Source of the DNA: Rhizobium sp. NZLR1
GTDB lineage: Bacteria; Pseudomonadota; Alphaproteobacteria; Rhizobiales; Rhizobiaceae
Reading direction: 5' to 3'
Assembly: GCF_017357385.1 (NCBI RefSeq)
Contig: NZ_CP071632.1
Span: forward strand, 4,090,001-4,154,000
DNA: 64,000 bases
Under the pieces are notes generated by a model, which was not told the DNA's origin, did not search any database, and saw only the letters and a program-made list of their open reading frames with translations. The position numbers and the translations under genes are program-made. Shown here one piece after another: positions 30,358-38,976 of the stretch. The first letter of the stretch is position 1. Each line of letters begins with the position of its first letter.

Positions 30358-31989
30358 CTAATCTTCGGCCGCCGCCTTTTCGCGCAGCAGCCGGCGGATC
30401 ACCTTGCCGGTGGTCGTCAGCGGCAAGGCATCGATGAATTCCACCTCGCGCGGATATTCGTGCATTGAAAGCCGCGTCTTCACCCACTCCCTGATATCGG
30501 CGGCCAGCGCTTCGCTTGGATGATGGCCTGGCGACAGAACGATATAGGCCTTGACGATCTCGGTGCGCACCGTATCGGGTTTGCCGACGGCGGCGGCAAG
30601 CTGCACGGCGGGATGGCCGATCAGGCAATCCTCGATTTCGGCCGGGCCGATGCGATATCCCGACGAGGTGATGACGTCGTCATCGCGGCCCTCGAAAGTG
30701 ACGTAACCGTCGGCGTCCTGCCGGCCGATATCGCCGGTAAGCAGCCAGCCTTTGGCGAATTTTCGCGCCGTCGCCGCCGCATCGTCCCAATAGCCGAGGA
30801 ACATCACGGGATCGGGACTGGCGATAGCGATCTGGCCCGGTTCGCCGACTGGCAAAGCGTCACCCGCTTCGCTGACGATCGCAACGCGATGCCCGGGCAC
30901 CGCCCGTCCGATGGCGCCCGCCTTGGTGACGCCATGGGCAGCGCTCGAAGCGAGCACGAAATTGCACTCCGTCTGGCCGTAGAATTCGTTGACGGTGATG
31001 CCGAGCGTGCGCTGTGCCCATTCATAGGTCTCGCGGCCGAGCGCCTCCCCGGCCGAGCCGATGGTGCGCAGCACCAGATGGTATTTCGAGCGTGGATCCG
31101 AAACAGATCGCATCAGCCTCAATGCCGTCGGCGGAATGAAGGCGTTGCGCACCCCCATCTCGGCCATGATCCGATAGGCCATGTCGGCATCGAATTTCTG
31201 CGCCGGCGACGAGACGACGGGAACGCCGAGCAGCAGGCTCGGCAGCAGCGCGTTGAGCAGCCCACCCGCCCAGGCCCAGTCGGACGGCGTCCAGACCTTG
31301 TCGCCCGCTTTCGGAAAATCCTCATGGGCAAACTGCATGCCGGGAATATGGCCGGGCAGCACACGGTGGCCATGCAGCGCACCCTTCGGCGGCCCCGTCG
31401 TTCCCGAAGTGAAGATCATCAATGCGGGATCGTCCGGACCGGTCTTGACGACATCGAAGACGGGAGAATGGCCGTCCACCAATTCGCCGAAGGCGGCTGC
31501 ATCGGTACTCGCCCCGTCGATGCTGATGAGATGTTTCAGCATCGGCAGCCGATCGCGGATCTGGCGGATGCGTTCGAGACCGAAGCCATTGGTGACGACG
31601 GCCACGACGCCTGCCGCCTTCAGCCGGTATTCCAACGCCTCGACGCCGAAGAGCAGCGCCAGCGGCAGCGCGATCGCGCCGCTCTTGTAGATCGCCACAT
31701 GCGCAATCACCGTCTCGAAGGATTGCGGCAAGAGCAGCGCGACGCGATCGCCACGTTCGATACCAAGCGAAACCAGCGCATTTGCAAAGGCCGAGGAACG
31801 GTCGGCGAGCGCGCGATAGGTCAGGGTGCGGTGATGGCCGTCCGGGCTGAAATGTTCGAGGCAGACGCGCTCCGGCGCCCTCGCCGCCCAGTCGTCGCTG
31901 ACGGCGCGGCCGATATTGAAGCCTTCGGGAATCCGCCACGAGAAATCGCGATAGAGATCGTCGTAGCGATCGTGGGACGGCAGGATCAT
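30358..31989 (-). CDS. AMP-dependent acyl-CoA synthetase
   Basis: A 543-residue member of the ANL superfamily. It carries the P-loop-like motif MIFTSGTTGPPKGALHGH (about residue 175), the NEFYGQTECN adenylate motif, the hinge TGDIGRQDADGYVTFEGRDDD (in parts TGDIGRQD and GRDDD), and the catalytic C-terminal Lys in TTGKVIRRLLRE. It activates a carboxylic acid to acyl-AMP and then acyl-CoA; the layout is closest to acetyl-/medium-chain acyl-CoA synthetases. The start at 31989 (MILPSHDRYDDLYRDF) matches family N-termini. The upstream gap to the aldo/keto reductase gene is divergent. Confidence 0.9.
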   Translation of the reverse strand: MILPSHDRYDDLYRDFSWRIPEGFNIGRAVSDDWAARAPERVCLEHFSPDGHHRTLTYRALADRSSAFANALVSLGIERGDRVALLLPQSFETVIAHVAIYKSGAIALPLALLFGVEALEYRLKAAGVVAVVTNGFGLERIRQIRDRLPMLKHLISIDGASTDAAAFGELVDGHSPVFDVVKTGPDDPALMIFTSGTTGPPKGALHGHRVLPGHIPGMQFAHEDFPKAGDKVWTPSDWAWAGGLLNALLPSLLLGVPVVSSPAQKFDADMAYRIMAEMGVRNAFIPPTALRLMRSVSDPRSKYHLVLRTIGSAGEALGRETYEWAQRTLGITVNEFYGQTECNFVLASSAAHGVTKAGAIGRAVPGHRVAIVSEAGDALPVGEPGQIAIASPDPVMFLGYWDDAAATARKFAKGWLLTGDIGRQDADGYVTFEGRDDDVITSSGYRIGPAEIEDCLIGHPAVQLAAAVGKPDTVRTEIVKAYIVLSPGHHPSEALAADIREWVKTRLSMHEYPREVEFIDALPLTTTGKVIRRLLREKAAAED

Positions 31990-32239
31990 AGGCGAAATCC
32001 GGTGAATGCTGCACCAGCTAACACCTTGTGCTGCAATTGCGCAAGCAGCCGGTCCGGGGCGGCGATGACAGGCCTGGCTTCCGAGCCCATCACGCATTGT
32101 TGTGTGCCTGGCAGAACGGTTCTTCGTCGGCCGCCCTGCGACTTTGCCGGTTCCGCGCTAGATCATGGAGGCCATCCCCCGGGGCATGGAATTGGGGGCA
32201 TCGAATTGGGTGATCAAATTTTAATCGCGGAGTCGTTTC

Positions 32240-33220
32240 ATGGAATACGCAAAATTTGGCAAGACCGGTCTGGAAGTTTCGAAAATCTGCCTGGGCTGCA
32301 TGACCTTCGGCGATCCCGGCCGCGGCAATCATGCCTGGAGCCTGCGGGAAGAAGAAAGCCGGGCGATGATCAAGCAGGCGATCGACCTCGGCATCAATTT
32401 CCTCGACACCGCCAACACCTATTCCAACGGCTCCTCGGAAGAGATCGTCGGCCGTGCTATTAAAGATTTCGCCAAGCGAGAGGACATCGTGCTGGCGACC
32501 AAGGTGTTCAATCGCATGCGGCCAGGCCCCAACGGCGCCGGCCTGTCGCGCAAGGCGATCTTCGATGAAATCGACAACAGCCTGCGCCGTCTCGGCACCG
32601 ACTATGTCGACCTCTATCAGATCCACCGCTTCGATTACACGACGCCGATCGAGGAAACGCTGGAAGCGCTGCACGACGTCGTCAAATCCGGCAAAGCGCG
32701 TTATATCGGCGCCTCCTCCATGTATGCGTGGCAATTTGCCAAGGCGCTCTACGTCTCCAGGCTGAACGGCTGGACCGAATTCGTCAGCATGCAGGACCAC
32801 CTGAACCTGCTCTACCGCGAAGAAGAACGTGAAATGCTGCCGCTCTGCGAAGATCAGAAGATCGCCGTCATCCCCTGGAGCCCGCTTGCCCGCGGCCGAC
32901 TGACCCGCGACTGGGACGAGGCGACGGCGCGCAGCGAAACCGACGAATTCGGCAAGACGCTCTACACGCAGTCGAGCGATGCAGACCGCAAAATCGTCGA
33001 GGCCGTGGCCGAGATCGCCAAGGCTCGCGGCGTCTCCCGCGCCCAGGTCGCAACCGCCTGGATCCTGCAGAAGAGTGCCGTGACCGCCCCGATCATCGGC
33101 GCTTCCAAACCGGGCCACCTCAGCGACGCGGTTGCCGCGCTCTCCGTCAAGCTCACCACTGAAGAAATCGCCGCACTGGAAGCACCCTACATCCCGCACG
33201 CCGTCGCCGGTTTCAAATAG
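32240..33220 (+). CDS. Aldo/keto reductase (YajO-like)
   Basis: A 326-residue NADPH-dependent TIM-barrel reductase. The catalytic tetrad can be seen: Asp and Tyr in FLDTANTYSNG, Lys in VLATKVFNR and His in YQIHRFD. Family signatures at the C-terminus (APIIGASKPGHLSDAV) bind the cofactor. It resembles E. coli YajO and similar broad-specificity reductases; the substrate is unknown. It is convergent with the tetR gene and divergent from the acyl-CoA synthetase gene. Confidence 0.92.
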   Translation: MEYAKFGKTGLEVSKICLGCMTFGDPGRGNHAWSLREEESRAMIKQAIDLGINFLDTANTYSNGSSEEIVGRAIKDFAKREDIVLATKVFNRMRPGPNGAGLSRKAIFDEIDNSLRRLGTDYVDLYQIHRFDYTTPIEETLEALHDVVKSGKARYIGASSMYAWQFAKALYVSRLNGWTEFVSMQDHLNLLYREEEREMLPLCEDQKIAVIPWSPLARGRLTRDWDEATARSETDEFGKTLYTQSSDADRKIVEAVAEIAKARGVSRAQVATAWILQKSAVTAPIIGASKPGHLSDAVAALSVKLTTEEIAALEAPYIPHAVAGFK

Positions 33221-33258
33221 CCGCCGGCGGGTTTTCAGCCTCAGCGATCAAGGCAGAT

Positions 33259-33280
33259 CCCCTCCGTTTGCGCGGAGGGG
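33259..33280. terminator. Hairpin between convergent reductase and tetR genes
   Basis: An 8-bp stem CCCCTCCG / CGGAGGGG with a TTTGCG loop, followed by GAAATCG without a clear T run. It is placed where transcripts from both genes should end, but as an intrinsic terminator it is only weakly supported. Confidence 0.35.
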
Positions 33281-33306
33281 AAATCGAAACCATCACCATC
33301 CTGAGA

Positions 33307-33885
33307 TTATATCCGACTGCCGGGATCGAGCTGCCGGCGCATCGTCACCAGAAACTGCTCGGCAAGCGCCCTGTCCTCCACCGCGCGCGCCAGAATGACG
33401 GCGCCCATCATCGATGAGAGGGTCGTCGCGGCATTGGCGCGGCGTTCTTCTTCGGTCTCGCCGGGAACGATATCGGCGAGTGTGTCGACCAGCACGGACA
33501 GCCCGTCGCTGAAGACGGCGCGGACAGCACCGCGGCTGCGGCTCACCTCCTGGATCAGCGTCGCGAAGACGCAGCTGCCGCCCGGATCGTCGACCGTGCG
33601 CCAGTGGATATAATGGTCGAGCAGCGATTCCAGCGGCCGATCCGGAGAATCGGCGATATGCTCCTTCCAGCGCGTTTCGACCTTGTCGATCAGCTTACGG
33701 CTGACCTCCAGCGCCAGGTCGTCCTTCGAAGCGAAATGACCGTAGAAACCGCCATGCGTCAGCCCCGCCGCCTTCATGATGTCGGCGACGCCGACCCCGT
33801 CGAAACCGTTCTCGCGGAAGAGCACGCCGGCAACGCCCAGGATTTTCTCTCGGTTTTCGGCAAACTTCTCGCGGCTCACCCGCAT
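33307..33885 (-). CDS. TetR family transcriptional regulator
   Basis: A 192-residue repressor with an N-terminal HTH (FDGVGVADIMKAAGLTHGGF, YGHFASKDDLALEV; about 24-58) and a helical ligand domain. The HTH is of the AcrR/NemR-like group. The gene is divergent from an MFS transporter gene, and the 129-base gap carries two copies of an ATGATGG/CCATCAT palindrome, one inside its own predicted promoter. Autorepression and control of the transporter are therefore likely. The ligand is unknown. Confidence 0.92.
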   Translation of the reverse strand: MRVSREKFAENREKILGVAGVLFRENGFDGVGVADIMKAAGLTHGGFYGHFASKDDLALEVSRKLIDKVETRWKEHIADSPDRPLESLLDHYIHWRTVDDPGGSCVFATLIQEVSRSRGAVRAVFSDGLSVLVDTLADIVPGETEEERRANAATTLSSMMGAVILARAVEDRALAEQFLVTMRRQLDPGSRI

Positions 33886-33908
33886 TTTTCATCTCCAGAA
33901 ATAGTCGC

Positions 33909-33963
33909 TTGACAAAATATATGACGTCCATCATCAATAGGCAACAAATATGATGGCCATCAT
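33909..33963. promoter_or_regulatory. tetR/MFS divergent promoters with paired operator palindromes
   Basis: A perfect 14-bp palindrome ATGATGGCCATCAT lies at 33950-33963 and a degenerate copy ATGACGTCCATCAT at 33921-33934, 29 bases apart. On the minus strand TTGCCT, 17 bases and TATATT form a tetR promoter whose spacer holds the degenerate copy. On the plus strand TTGACA (33909-33914) is a possible -35 for the transporter, with a weak -10. TetR dimers bind such palindromes; binding here is inference. Confidence 0.65.
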
Positions 33964-34014
33964 GTAAATCGATCTTGCATTTTCCCCAAGCTGAATTCGA
34001 ACGGAATCTCGCCC

Positions 34015-35310
34015 ATGGTTTCCACAGCCCTTGCCTCCTCTCTTGCCCGGCGTAACATCCACTACGGCTGGGTCGTCGCTGCCGCAACCTTTCTCACCAT
34101 GCTGGTCACCGCAGGCGCCATGGGCGCACCTGGCGTTCTCATCAAGCCGCTGCAGGACGAGTTCGGCTGGGAGACGTCGCAGATCTCCTCAGCCCTTGCC
34201 ATCCGCCTGATCCTTTTCGGTTTCATGGGCCCGTTCGCCGCCGCCTTCATGAATTATTTCGGCGTGCGCAAGGTCATCGTTTTCGCCCTCACCCTGATCG
34301 GCGCTGGCTTCATCGGTTCGCTGTTCATGACCACGCTGTGGCAGCTGCTGCTGCTCTGGGGCATTGTCGTCGGCTTCGGCACCGGCCTGACGGCCATGGT
34401 ACTCGCCGCAACGATCTCCACCCGCTGGTTCACCAAGCATCGTGGCCTCGTCGTCGGCATGCTTTCGGCAAGTTCGGCCACCGGCCAGCTCGTCTTTCTG
34501 CCGCTGATGGCGGAGCTGACGCAACGCTATGGCTGGCACTCGACGGTGTTTTTTGTCTGCGCCATGATCATGGTCGCAGCCCTTGCCGTGCTAGCCTTCA
34601 TGCGCGACCGGCCGGCCGACCTCAACTTGCCCGCCCTCGGCGAAACCCAGGTAACGCCGCCGCCGGCAAGCACCTCTCTCGGAGTCGCGCTGATGACGCC
34701 AATCACAGTGCTCAGAGACATCTCGAAGACGTCGACTTTCTGGATCCTGTTTGCCACCTTCTTCATCTGCGGCCTCAGCACCAATGGCCTAATCCAGACC
34801 CATTTCGTCACCCTCTGCGGCGATTTTGGCATCGTGCCGGTGGCCGCCGCCAGTGTGCTGGCCGTCATGGGCATCTTCGATTTCTTCGGCACCATCGGCT
34901 CCGGCTGGCTGTCCGACCGCTTCGACAATCGCTGGCTGCTGTTCTTTTATTACGGCTTTCGCGGCCTGTCGCTGCTCTACCTGCCCTTCAGCGATTTCAG
35001 CTTTTACGGCCTCTCCATCTTCGCCGTCTTCTACGGCCTCGACTGGATCGCCACCGTGCCGCCGACCGTCAAGATCGCCGCCGACCGCTTCGGCCGCGAA
35101 AAGGCCGGCCTCGTCTTCGGCTGGGTCTTCGCCGGCCATCAGCTGGGAGCCGCCACCGCCGCCTATGGCGCCGGCCTCTCGCGCACGGAGCTTTCGAGCT
35201 ACCTGCCCGCCTTCTTCATCGCCGGCGCCTTCTGCCTGCTGGCATCGATCCTGGCGATCACGCTGAAGAAGTCCGGCCTGACCGCTCCGGCACCCGCGGC
35301 GGCCCATTGA
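34015..35310 (+). CDS. MFS transporter
   Basis: A 431-residue major facilitator protein with about 12 transmembrane helices in two halves joined by a loop near residues 198-225 (RDRPADLNLPALGETQ). It begins after a conventional upstream region, with HYGWVVAAATFLTMLV as first helix and LSDRFDNRW as the inter-helix basic motif in the second half. The family resembles oxalate/monocarboxylate-like carriers. Divergence from a TetR gene suggests a drug- or metabolite-inducible exporter or importer; substrate unknown. Confidence 0.9.
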   Translation: MVSTALASSLARRNIHYGWVVAAATFLTMLVTAGAMGAPGVLIKPLQDEFGWETSQISSALAIRLILFGFMGPFAAAFMNYFGVRKVIVFALTLIGAGFIGSLFMTTLWQLLLLWGIVVGFGTGLTAMVLAATISTRWFTKHRGLVVGMLSASSATGQLVFLPLMAELTQRYGWHSTVFFVCAMIMVAALAVLAFMRDRPADLNLPALGETQVTPPPASTSLGVALMTPITVLRDISKTSTFWILFATFFICGLSTNGLIQTHFVTLCGDFGIVPVAAASVLAVMGIFDFFGTIGSGWLSDRFDNRWLLFFYYGFRGLSLLYLPFSDFSFYGLSIFAVFYGLDWIATVPPTVKIAADRFGREKAGLVFGWVFAGHQLGAATAAYGAGLSRTELSSYLPAFFIAGAFCLLASILAITLKKSGLTAPAPAAAH

Positions 35311-35434
35311 TATCAAAAGCATCCGGCCTCGAAACGAGGTCGGATCTCTCTACAGGATCAGTTGGATAACTTCGCTTGCCCGTCTTGCGCGTGCAGGCGC
35401 TCACATGTTAGACAGCCGCCCGGTCGTATCCGTT

Positions 35435-35519
35435 GCCCCATTGGCGGAATTGGTAGACGCGCTCGACTCAAAATCGAGTTTCGAAAGAAGTGCTGGTTCG
35501 ACTCCGGCATGGGGCACCA
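35435..35519 (+). tRNA. tRNA-Leu (anticodon CAA)
   Basis: The 85-base sequence folds with a 7-bp acceptor stem (GCCCCAT / ATGGGGC). The anticodon stem CTCGA/TCGAG holds loop CTCAAAA and gives anticodon CAA. A short type II variable arm and the T-arm GGTTCGACTCC follow, with discriminator A and encoded CCA. It reads UUG codons. tRNA-Leu genes are frequent integration sites, but no integrase or second copy of the 3' end is visible here. Confidence 0.95.
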
Positions 35520-35704
35520 GCCTACGCTCTATGAGCTTCGGCTCGGCCAGCCGAAGAGAGCAGCTAAGCGGAGGCTGTCGCGCCGCAGTTCCGTCAGGAA
35601 TGAAGGCGGACTGGTTCGATAGTTCATCCCGAATACAATTGTGTCGTACCTCCGCATCAACAAACTGACGCGGGAGCACGCAACGAATCCGTATCCGAAT
35701 AAAA

Positions 35705-35992
35705 CTACTTGTTCTTCAACAGCCACATCTTGCCGGCCATGGTGATGCCGTAGACGTCTTTCGAGACATCGTCATCGAGGTGCCGCCGCTCGAGAAAACC
35801 AGGCTCCTTCAGCTCACCCAGCGTCTTGGCGGTGACCGATTTGATTTTCTGAGGCCGCTCTTTCCAACGGTCGGTCTTTGCGTAGGTCACCGTCGCGTTC
35901 TGATGCGTCCATTTATTGGCTGGCTGAGGGTAAAGGTCTCCATCCCTGGCGAGTTTCAGTGCGGCAATCTGGGACGGCGTAAGCTCAATCAT
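35705..35992 (-). CDS. Small protein of unknown function near tRNA-Leu
   Basis: A 95-residue basic protein. The N-terminus MIELTPSQIAALKLARDGDL looks like a winged-helix start, and the order helix, TAKTLGELKEPGFLERR, DVYGITMAGKMWL resembles MarR/winged-helix small proteins. That reading is weak. I do not recognise a family. It has no signal peptide or membrane segment. It lies alone between tRNA-Leu and a small exported protein gene in a region less GC-rich than the flanks, which could mark a small acquired patch. Confidence 0.65.
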   Translation of the reverse strand: MIELTPSQIAALKLARDGDLYPQPANKWTHQNATVTYAKTDRWKERPQKIKSVTAKTLGELKEPGFLERRHLDDDVSKDVYGITMAGKMWLLKNK

Positions 35993-36110
35993 ACTAAAAG
36001 ATCCTGTGCAGGTGTTGTTTGCGCTGGGAATGCGCTTGTACCAAAGGCGTGCTCATAACACCGACGGACGAGTTTCACCACTGCATTGCGATATTCGCGC
36101 CACGAAAGGC

Positions 36111-36136
36111 GAAAACCCGGCTCATTGGAACCGGGC
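36111..36136 (-). terminator. Terminator of the small exported protein gene
   Basis: On the minus strand CCCGGTTC-CAAT-GAGCCGGG (one G-U pair) is followed by TTTTCGCCTTTC. It begins about 25 bases after the stop codon of the gene at 36161-36445. Confidence 0.65.
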
Positions 36137-36160
36137 TTCGCCTTCGTCGGGTAATCCTGG

Positions 36161-36445
36161 TCAATCGCAACGCCGGACCGTCTTGGTAACCTCGCCTTCG
36201 TCGGTCTGTCGGGTGACGCTCCTGGTTTCGCAGCCATAGTCGCGATAGCGGCGGTGCTCGCGTTCGCGCACCGCACCGAAAGTGACGCCACGCTCGCTGA
36301 TGGTGATGCCGGGTCGTACCCGCTCATGACGATAGCCGTCGTCATAGGAACGCTCCCGGACATAGACGCTGTCGGCGAGAACAGGCGCTGCAAACGAGCA
36401 GGCGGCAAGGGCCGCTACAGTACAATTCAGGATGATCTTCCGCAT
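36161..36445 (-). CDS. Small exported protein of unknown function
   Basis: A 94-residue protein with a clear signal peptide (MRKIILNCTVAALAACSFAA then PVLADS; cleavage likely after VLA). Alternatively the Cys in ALAACS might be seen as a lipobox, but the context is poor. The mature part is short, Arg/Tyr/Glu-rich (VYVRERSYDDGYRHERVR) and ends with two Cys (CETRSVTRQTDEG, RRCD) that could form a disulfide in the periplasm. Similar proteins are widespread in Rhizobiaceae without assigned function. Start chosen at 36445 to give the signal peptide. Confidence 0.8.
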   Translation of the reverse strand: MRKIILNCTVAALAACSFAAPVLADSVYVRERSYDDGYRHERVRPGITISERGVTFGAVREREHRRYRDYGCETRSVTRQTDEGEVTKTVRRCD

Positions 36446-36645
36446 GTCGTTTCTCCTTTCTTGATGAAAGAGCAACGAGACAAGAGACAAGTGGTTCCAA
36501 CATCGCCGGAGGCCCGACCTTGCGGCAAACGAGTTCCGGGCCTCACGGGCAAGACCGCAAACAAGGGCAGCGCACCCAAATCAACTGTTTAATTCCGCTT
36601 GGACTTCGTACAGAGTGGCCGCCGCAATCACAGGAAGGGTCAGAC

Positions 36646-38394
36646 GTGCATCAGGAAGTAGGGCTCATCGCGACGGTTGCCGTCAGTTTCGTTTTCGCGG
36701 CGGTCCTGGGGTATGCTGCTGACCGGCTTCGGCTGCCGCCGCTGGTCGGCTACCTGATGGCCGGTATCCTGATGGGGCCGTTCACGCCGGGCTTCGTCGC
36801 CGATACCGCCCTTGCCGGTCAACTCGCCGAAATGGGCGTCATCCTTCTGATGTTCGGCGTCGGCCTGCATTTTTCCGCCTCCGACCTGCTGGCCGTGCGT
36901 GGCATCGCCGTGCCGGGCGCGATCGGGCGCATCATCCTCGCCACCCTCATGGGCATCGGCCTTTGCAAACTCTGGGGCTGGAGCCTCGGTGCCGGCATCG
37001 TCCTGGGCCTGAGCCTGTCTGTGGCGAGCACCGTCGTTCTGCTGAAGGCGCTGGAGGAGCGCAATCTCGTCAACGCGCCGAGCGGGCGCGTCGCCGTTGG
37101 CTGGCTGATCGTCGAGGATCTGGTGATGGTGCTGGCGCTAGTGCTGCTGCCGGCCCTTGCAGAACTTCTGGGTGGCAATGCCGTCGCTACGGCCAACCAC
37201 GGCCTCGGCGAGCTTTCCCTGGTGCTGACGATCGGCCTGACGCTGCTGAAGGTTATGGGTTTCGCCGCCATGGCGATCTTCCTCGGCCCGCGCATCGTGC
37301 CCTGGCTGCTGACGATGGTCGCCCGCACCGGCTCGCGCGAACTCTTCACGCTGACGGTACTGGCGATCGCCCTCGGCATCGCCTTCGGCTCGGCGGCGAT
37401 CTTCGGCGTCTCCTTCGCGCTCGGCGCCTTTTTTGCCGGCGTCGTCATGAGCGAATCCCAGCTCAGCCACAGGGCAGCGGCCGACTCGCTGCCGTTGCAG
37501 AATGCCTTCTCCGTGCTGTTCTTCGTCTCCGTCGGCATGCTCTTCGACCCATCGATCCTGGTGCGCCAGCCGCTGGCGGTGATCGGCGCGCTGGCGCTCA
37601 TCATCCTCGGCAAGGGCATCATCACCTTCACGATCGTCATGCTGCTGCGATATCCGATCGGCCTGGGGCTGACCTTGGCCGGCGGCCTTGCCCAGATCGG
37701 CGAATTCTCCTTCATCCTCGCCGGCCTCGGTGTCTCGCTTGGGCTGCTGCCGCATGAGGGCCAGGATCTGATCCTTGCTGCGGCAATCCTGTCGATCACA
37801 CTCAATCCCATCGTAATCTTCGCGACCGACGGGCTGAAGAAATATATCCATTCGAAATGGCCCTCCCTTTGGGAAAGCTACGGCAGGAAGAGGCAGAAGG
37901 CGCTCGGCAAGGAACTGGAAAAAATCAAGGCGCTCGGTGAGGAGCGCGAACGCGAGCATCAACTGAAGATGCAGCAGCTGATCGAGACTTTCCCGCTATT
38001 CTCTGAGGTCGACGAAGACGCGCAAGAGGAACTGCTGCTGCTCTTCAAGGCGAAATCCGCGCCGCCCGGCGAGCGCGTCATCCGCCGCGGCGATCGCGGC
38101 GACGGCATGTATTTTATCTCATCGGGAGCGGTGGAAGTCCGCCTCGCCAGTGGCGCGATCCGCCTGGAGCCCGGTGCCTTTTTCGGCGAAATGGCGCTTC
38201 TGACCGGCGGACGGCGCACTGCCGACGTCATTGCCGTCGACTTCTGCCAGTTCGAGGTGCTCGAGCGGCGCGACTTCAACATGTTCATGGCGCGTCATCC
38301 CAATTTGCGCGCCGCAGTCAGCGAAATGGCCCAGAAACGCACGGAGATGAACGACCAGCGTCAGCAATGGGAAAAATCGATGGATCTCTCATGA
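36646..38394 (+). CDS. CPA2-type cation:proton antiporter with cyclic-nucleotide-like domain
   Basis: A 582-residue protein with about 12-13 transmembrane helices of the CPA2 sodium/potassium-proton antiporter family (LPPLVGYLMAGILMGPFTPG, VGWLIVEDLVMVLAL given as key segments; the Glu-Asp pair lies in the ion site). After a charged coiled segment (about 420-455) a cNMP-binding-like domain follows (about 460-550: ERVIRRGDRGDGMYFISSG, EPGAFFGEMALLTGGRRTA). A GTG start at 36646 after AGGAAGG gives the natural N-terminus. The C-terminal domain may gate transport in response to a nucleotide or voltage, as inferred from KefB-like and plant homologues. Confidence 0.88.
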   Translation: MHQEVGLIATVAVSFVFAAVLGYAADRLRLPPLVGYLMAGILMGPFTPGFVADTALAGQLAEMGVILLMFGVGLHFSASDLLAVRGIAVPGAIGRIILATLMGIGLCKLWGWSLGAGIVLGLSLSVASTVVLLKALEERNLVNAPSGRVAVGWLIVEDLVMVLALVLLPALAELLGGNAVATANHGLGELSLVLTIGLTLLKVMGFAAMAIFLGPRIVPWLLTMVARTGSRELFTLTVLAIALGIAFGSAAIFGVSFALGAFFAGVVMSESQLSHRAAADSLPLQNAFSVLFFVSVGMLFDPSILVRQPLAVIGALALIILGKGIITFTIVMLLRYPIGLGLTLAGGLAQIGEFSFILAGLGVSLGLLPHEGQDLILAAAILSITLNPIVIFATDGLKKYIHSKWPSLWESYGRKRQKALGKELEKIKALGEEREREHQLKMQQLIETFPLFSEVDEDAQEELLLLFKAKSAPPGERVIRRGDRGDGMYFISSGAVEVRLASGAIRLEPGAFFGEMALLTGGRRTADVIAVDFCQFEVLERRDFNMFMARHPNLRAAVSEMAQKRTEMNDQRQQWEKSMDLS

Positions 38395-38432
38395 CGCAAC
38401 ATGGGCGCATGTCTCGGCGATAGCACGATTGC

Positions 38433-38717
38433 TCAGCCTGCCGGCCAATAGCCATCGGCGCGGAAATCCTCCGGGATCGGATCGAGTCGCGACAAGCTCT
38501 CGGCCGCAAAATCGATCTGCAGCGACAGGTATTGAAGAGACGCCAGCATCGGCACGCCGGTCGCGAACTCCCGGATGCGCGAGAGATGATAGCCGCTGGC
38601 ACTCAACCGCCGCGCCGCCTCCCGGCGCACGTCGTCTCGGCTCGGCCCGCCGCCCTCTTCGAACCGCTCAACCATGTGCACGGCCTGCCCGCGGCCGCCT
38701 TCAATCACTTTGAACAT
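38433..38717 (-). CDS. Conserved hypothetical protein, rhizobial
   Basis: A 94-residue soluble protein (MFKVIEGGRGQAVHMVERFE at the start, ending DFRADGYWPAG). I do not recognise a named family. A central helix run (DVRREAARRLSASGYHLSRI) and a hydrophobic core (MLASLQYLSLQIDFAAESL) suggest a small helical bundle. The start at 38717 is chosen since GGGTGG lies seven bases upstream; an ATG two codons earlier is possible. It converges on the antiporter gene with a 38-base gap. Confidence 0.7.
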   Translation of the reverse strand: MFKVIEGGRGQAVHMVERFEEGGGPSRDDVRREAARRLSASGYHLSRIREFATGVPMLASLQYLSLQIDFAAESLSRLDPIPEDFRADGYWPAG

Positions 38718-38752
38718 GCTCATGCCACCCTGCAGTCGCCCCAATTCGGCTG

Positions 38753-38800
38753 GAGCATGATGTCTTAAGAAAACCGCCCACAGTTTTCGGTATCATGCTC
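38753..38800. repeat. Partial family-B repeat (5' half)
   Basis: GAGCATGAT and ATCATGCTC are exact inverted arms around AAAACCGCCCACAGTTTTCGG. This is the 5' half of the family-B element found at 49218, 53317 and 61068, without the second hairpin. Confidence 0.7.
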
Positions 38801-38976
38801 TGAGACAGCTTGCCGGAGAATCGCCGATTCGCCATCCCGTGAAATCTTGGGAGAGGCGCCGATGCCCCACATCACGAAAATTTTTGGACAGGGGTGGCAC
38901 GAAGGACACGGGCAAGCATTTACAGCGCCGCACACGCCCCCTAAAGCTTTTCGCACTGCAACAGGAAGGGAACGGA

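Noticed and set aside
35534..35560. Hairpin CTTCGGCT/AGCCGAAG after tRNA-Leu as a tRNA terminator
   Set aside because: The stem is good, but no T run follows on either strand.
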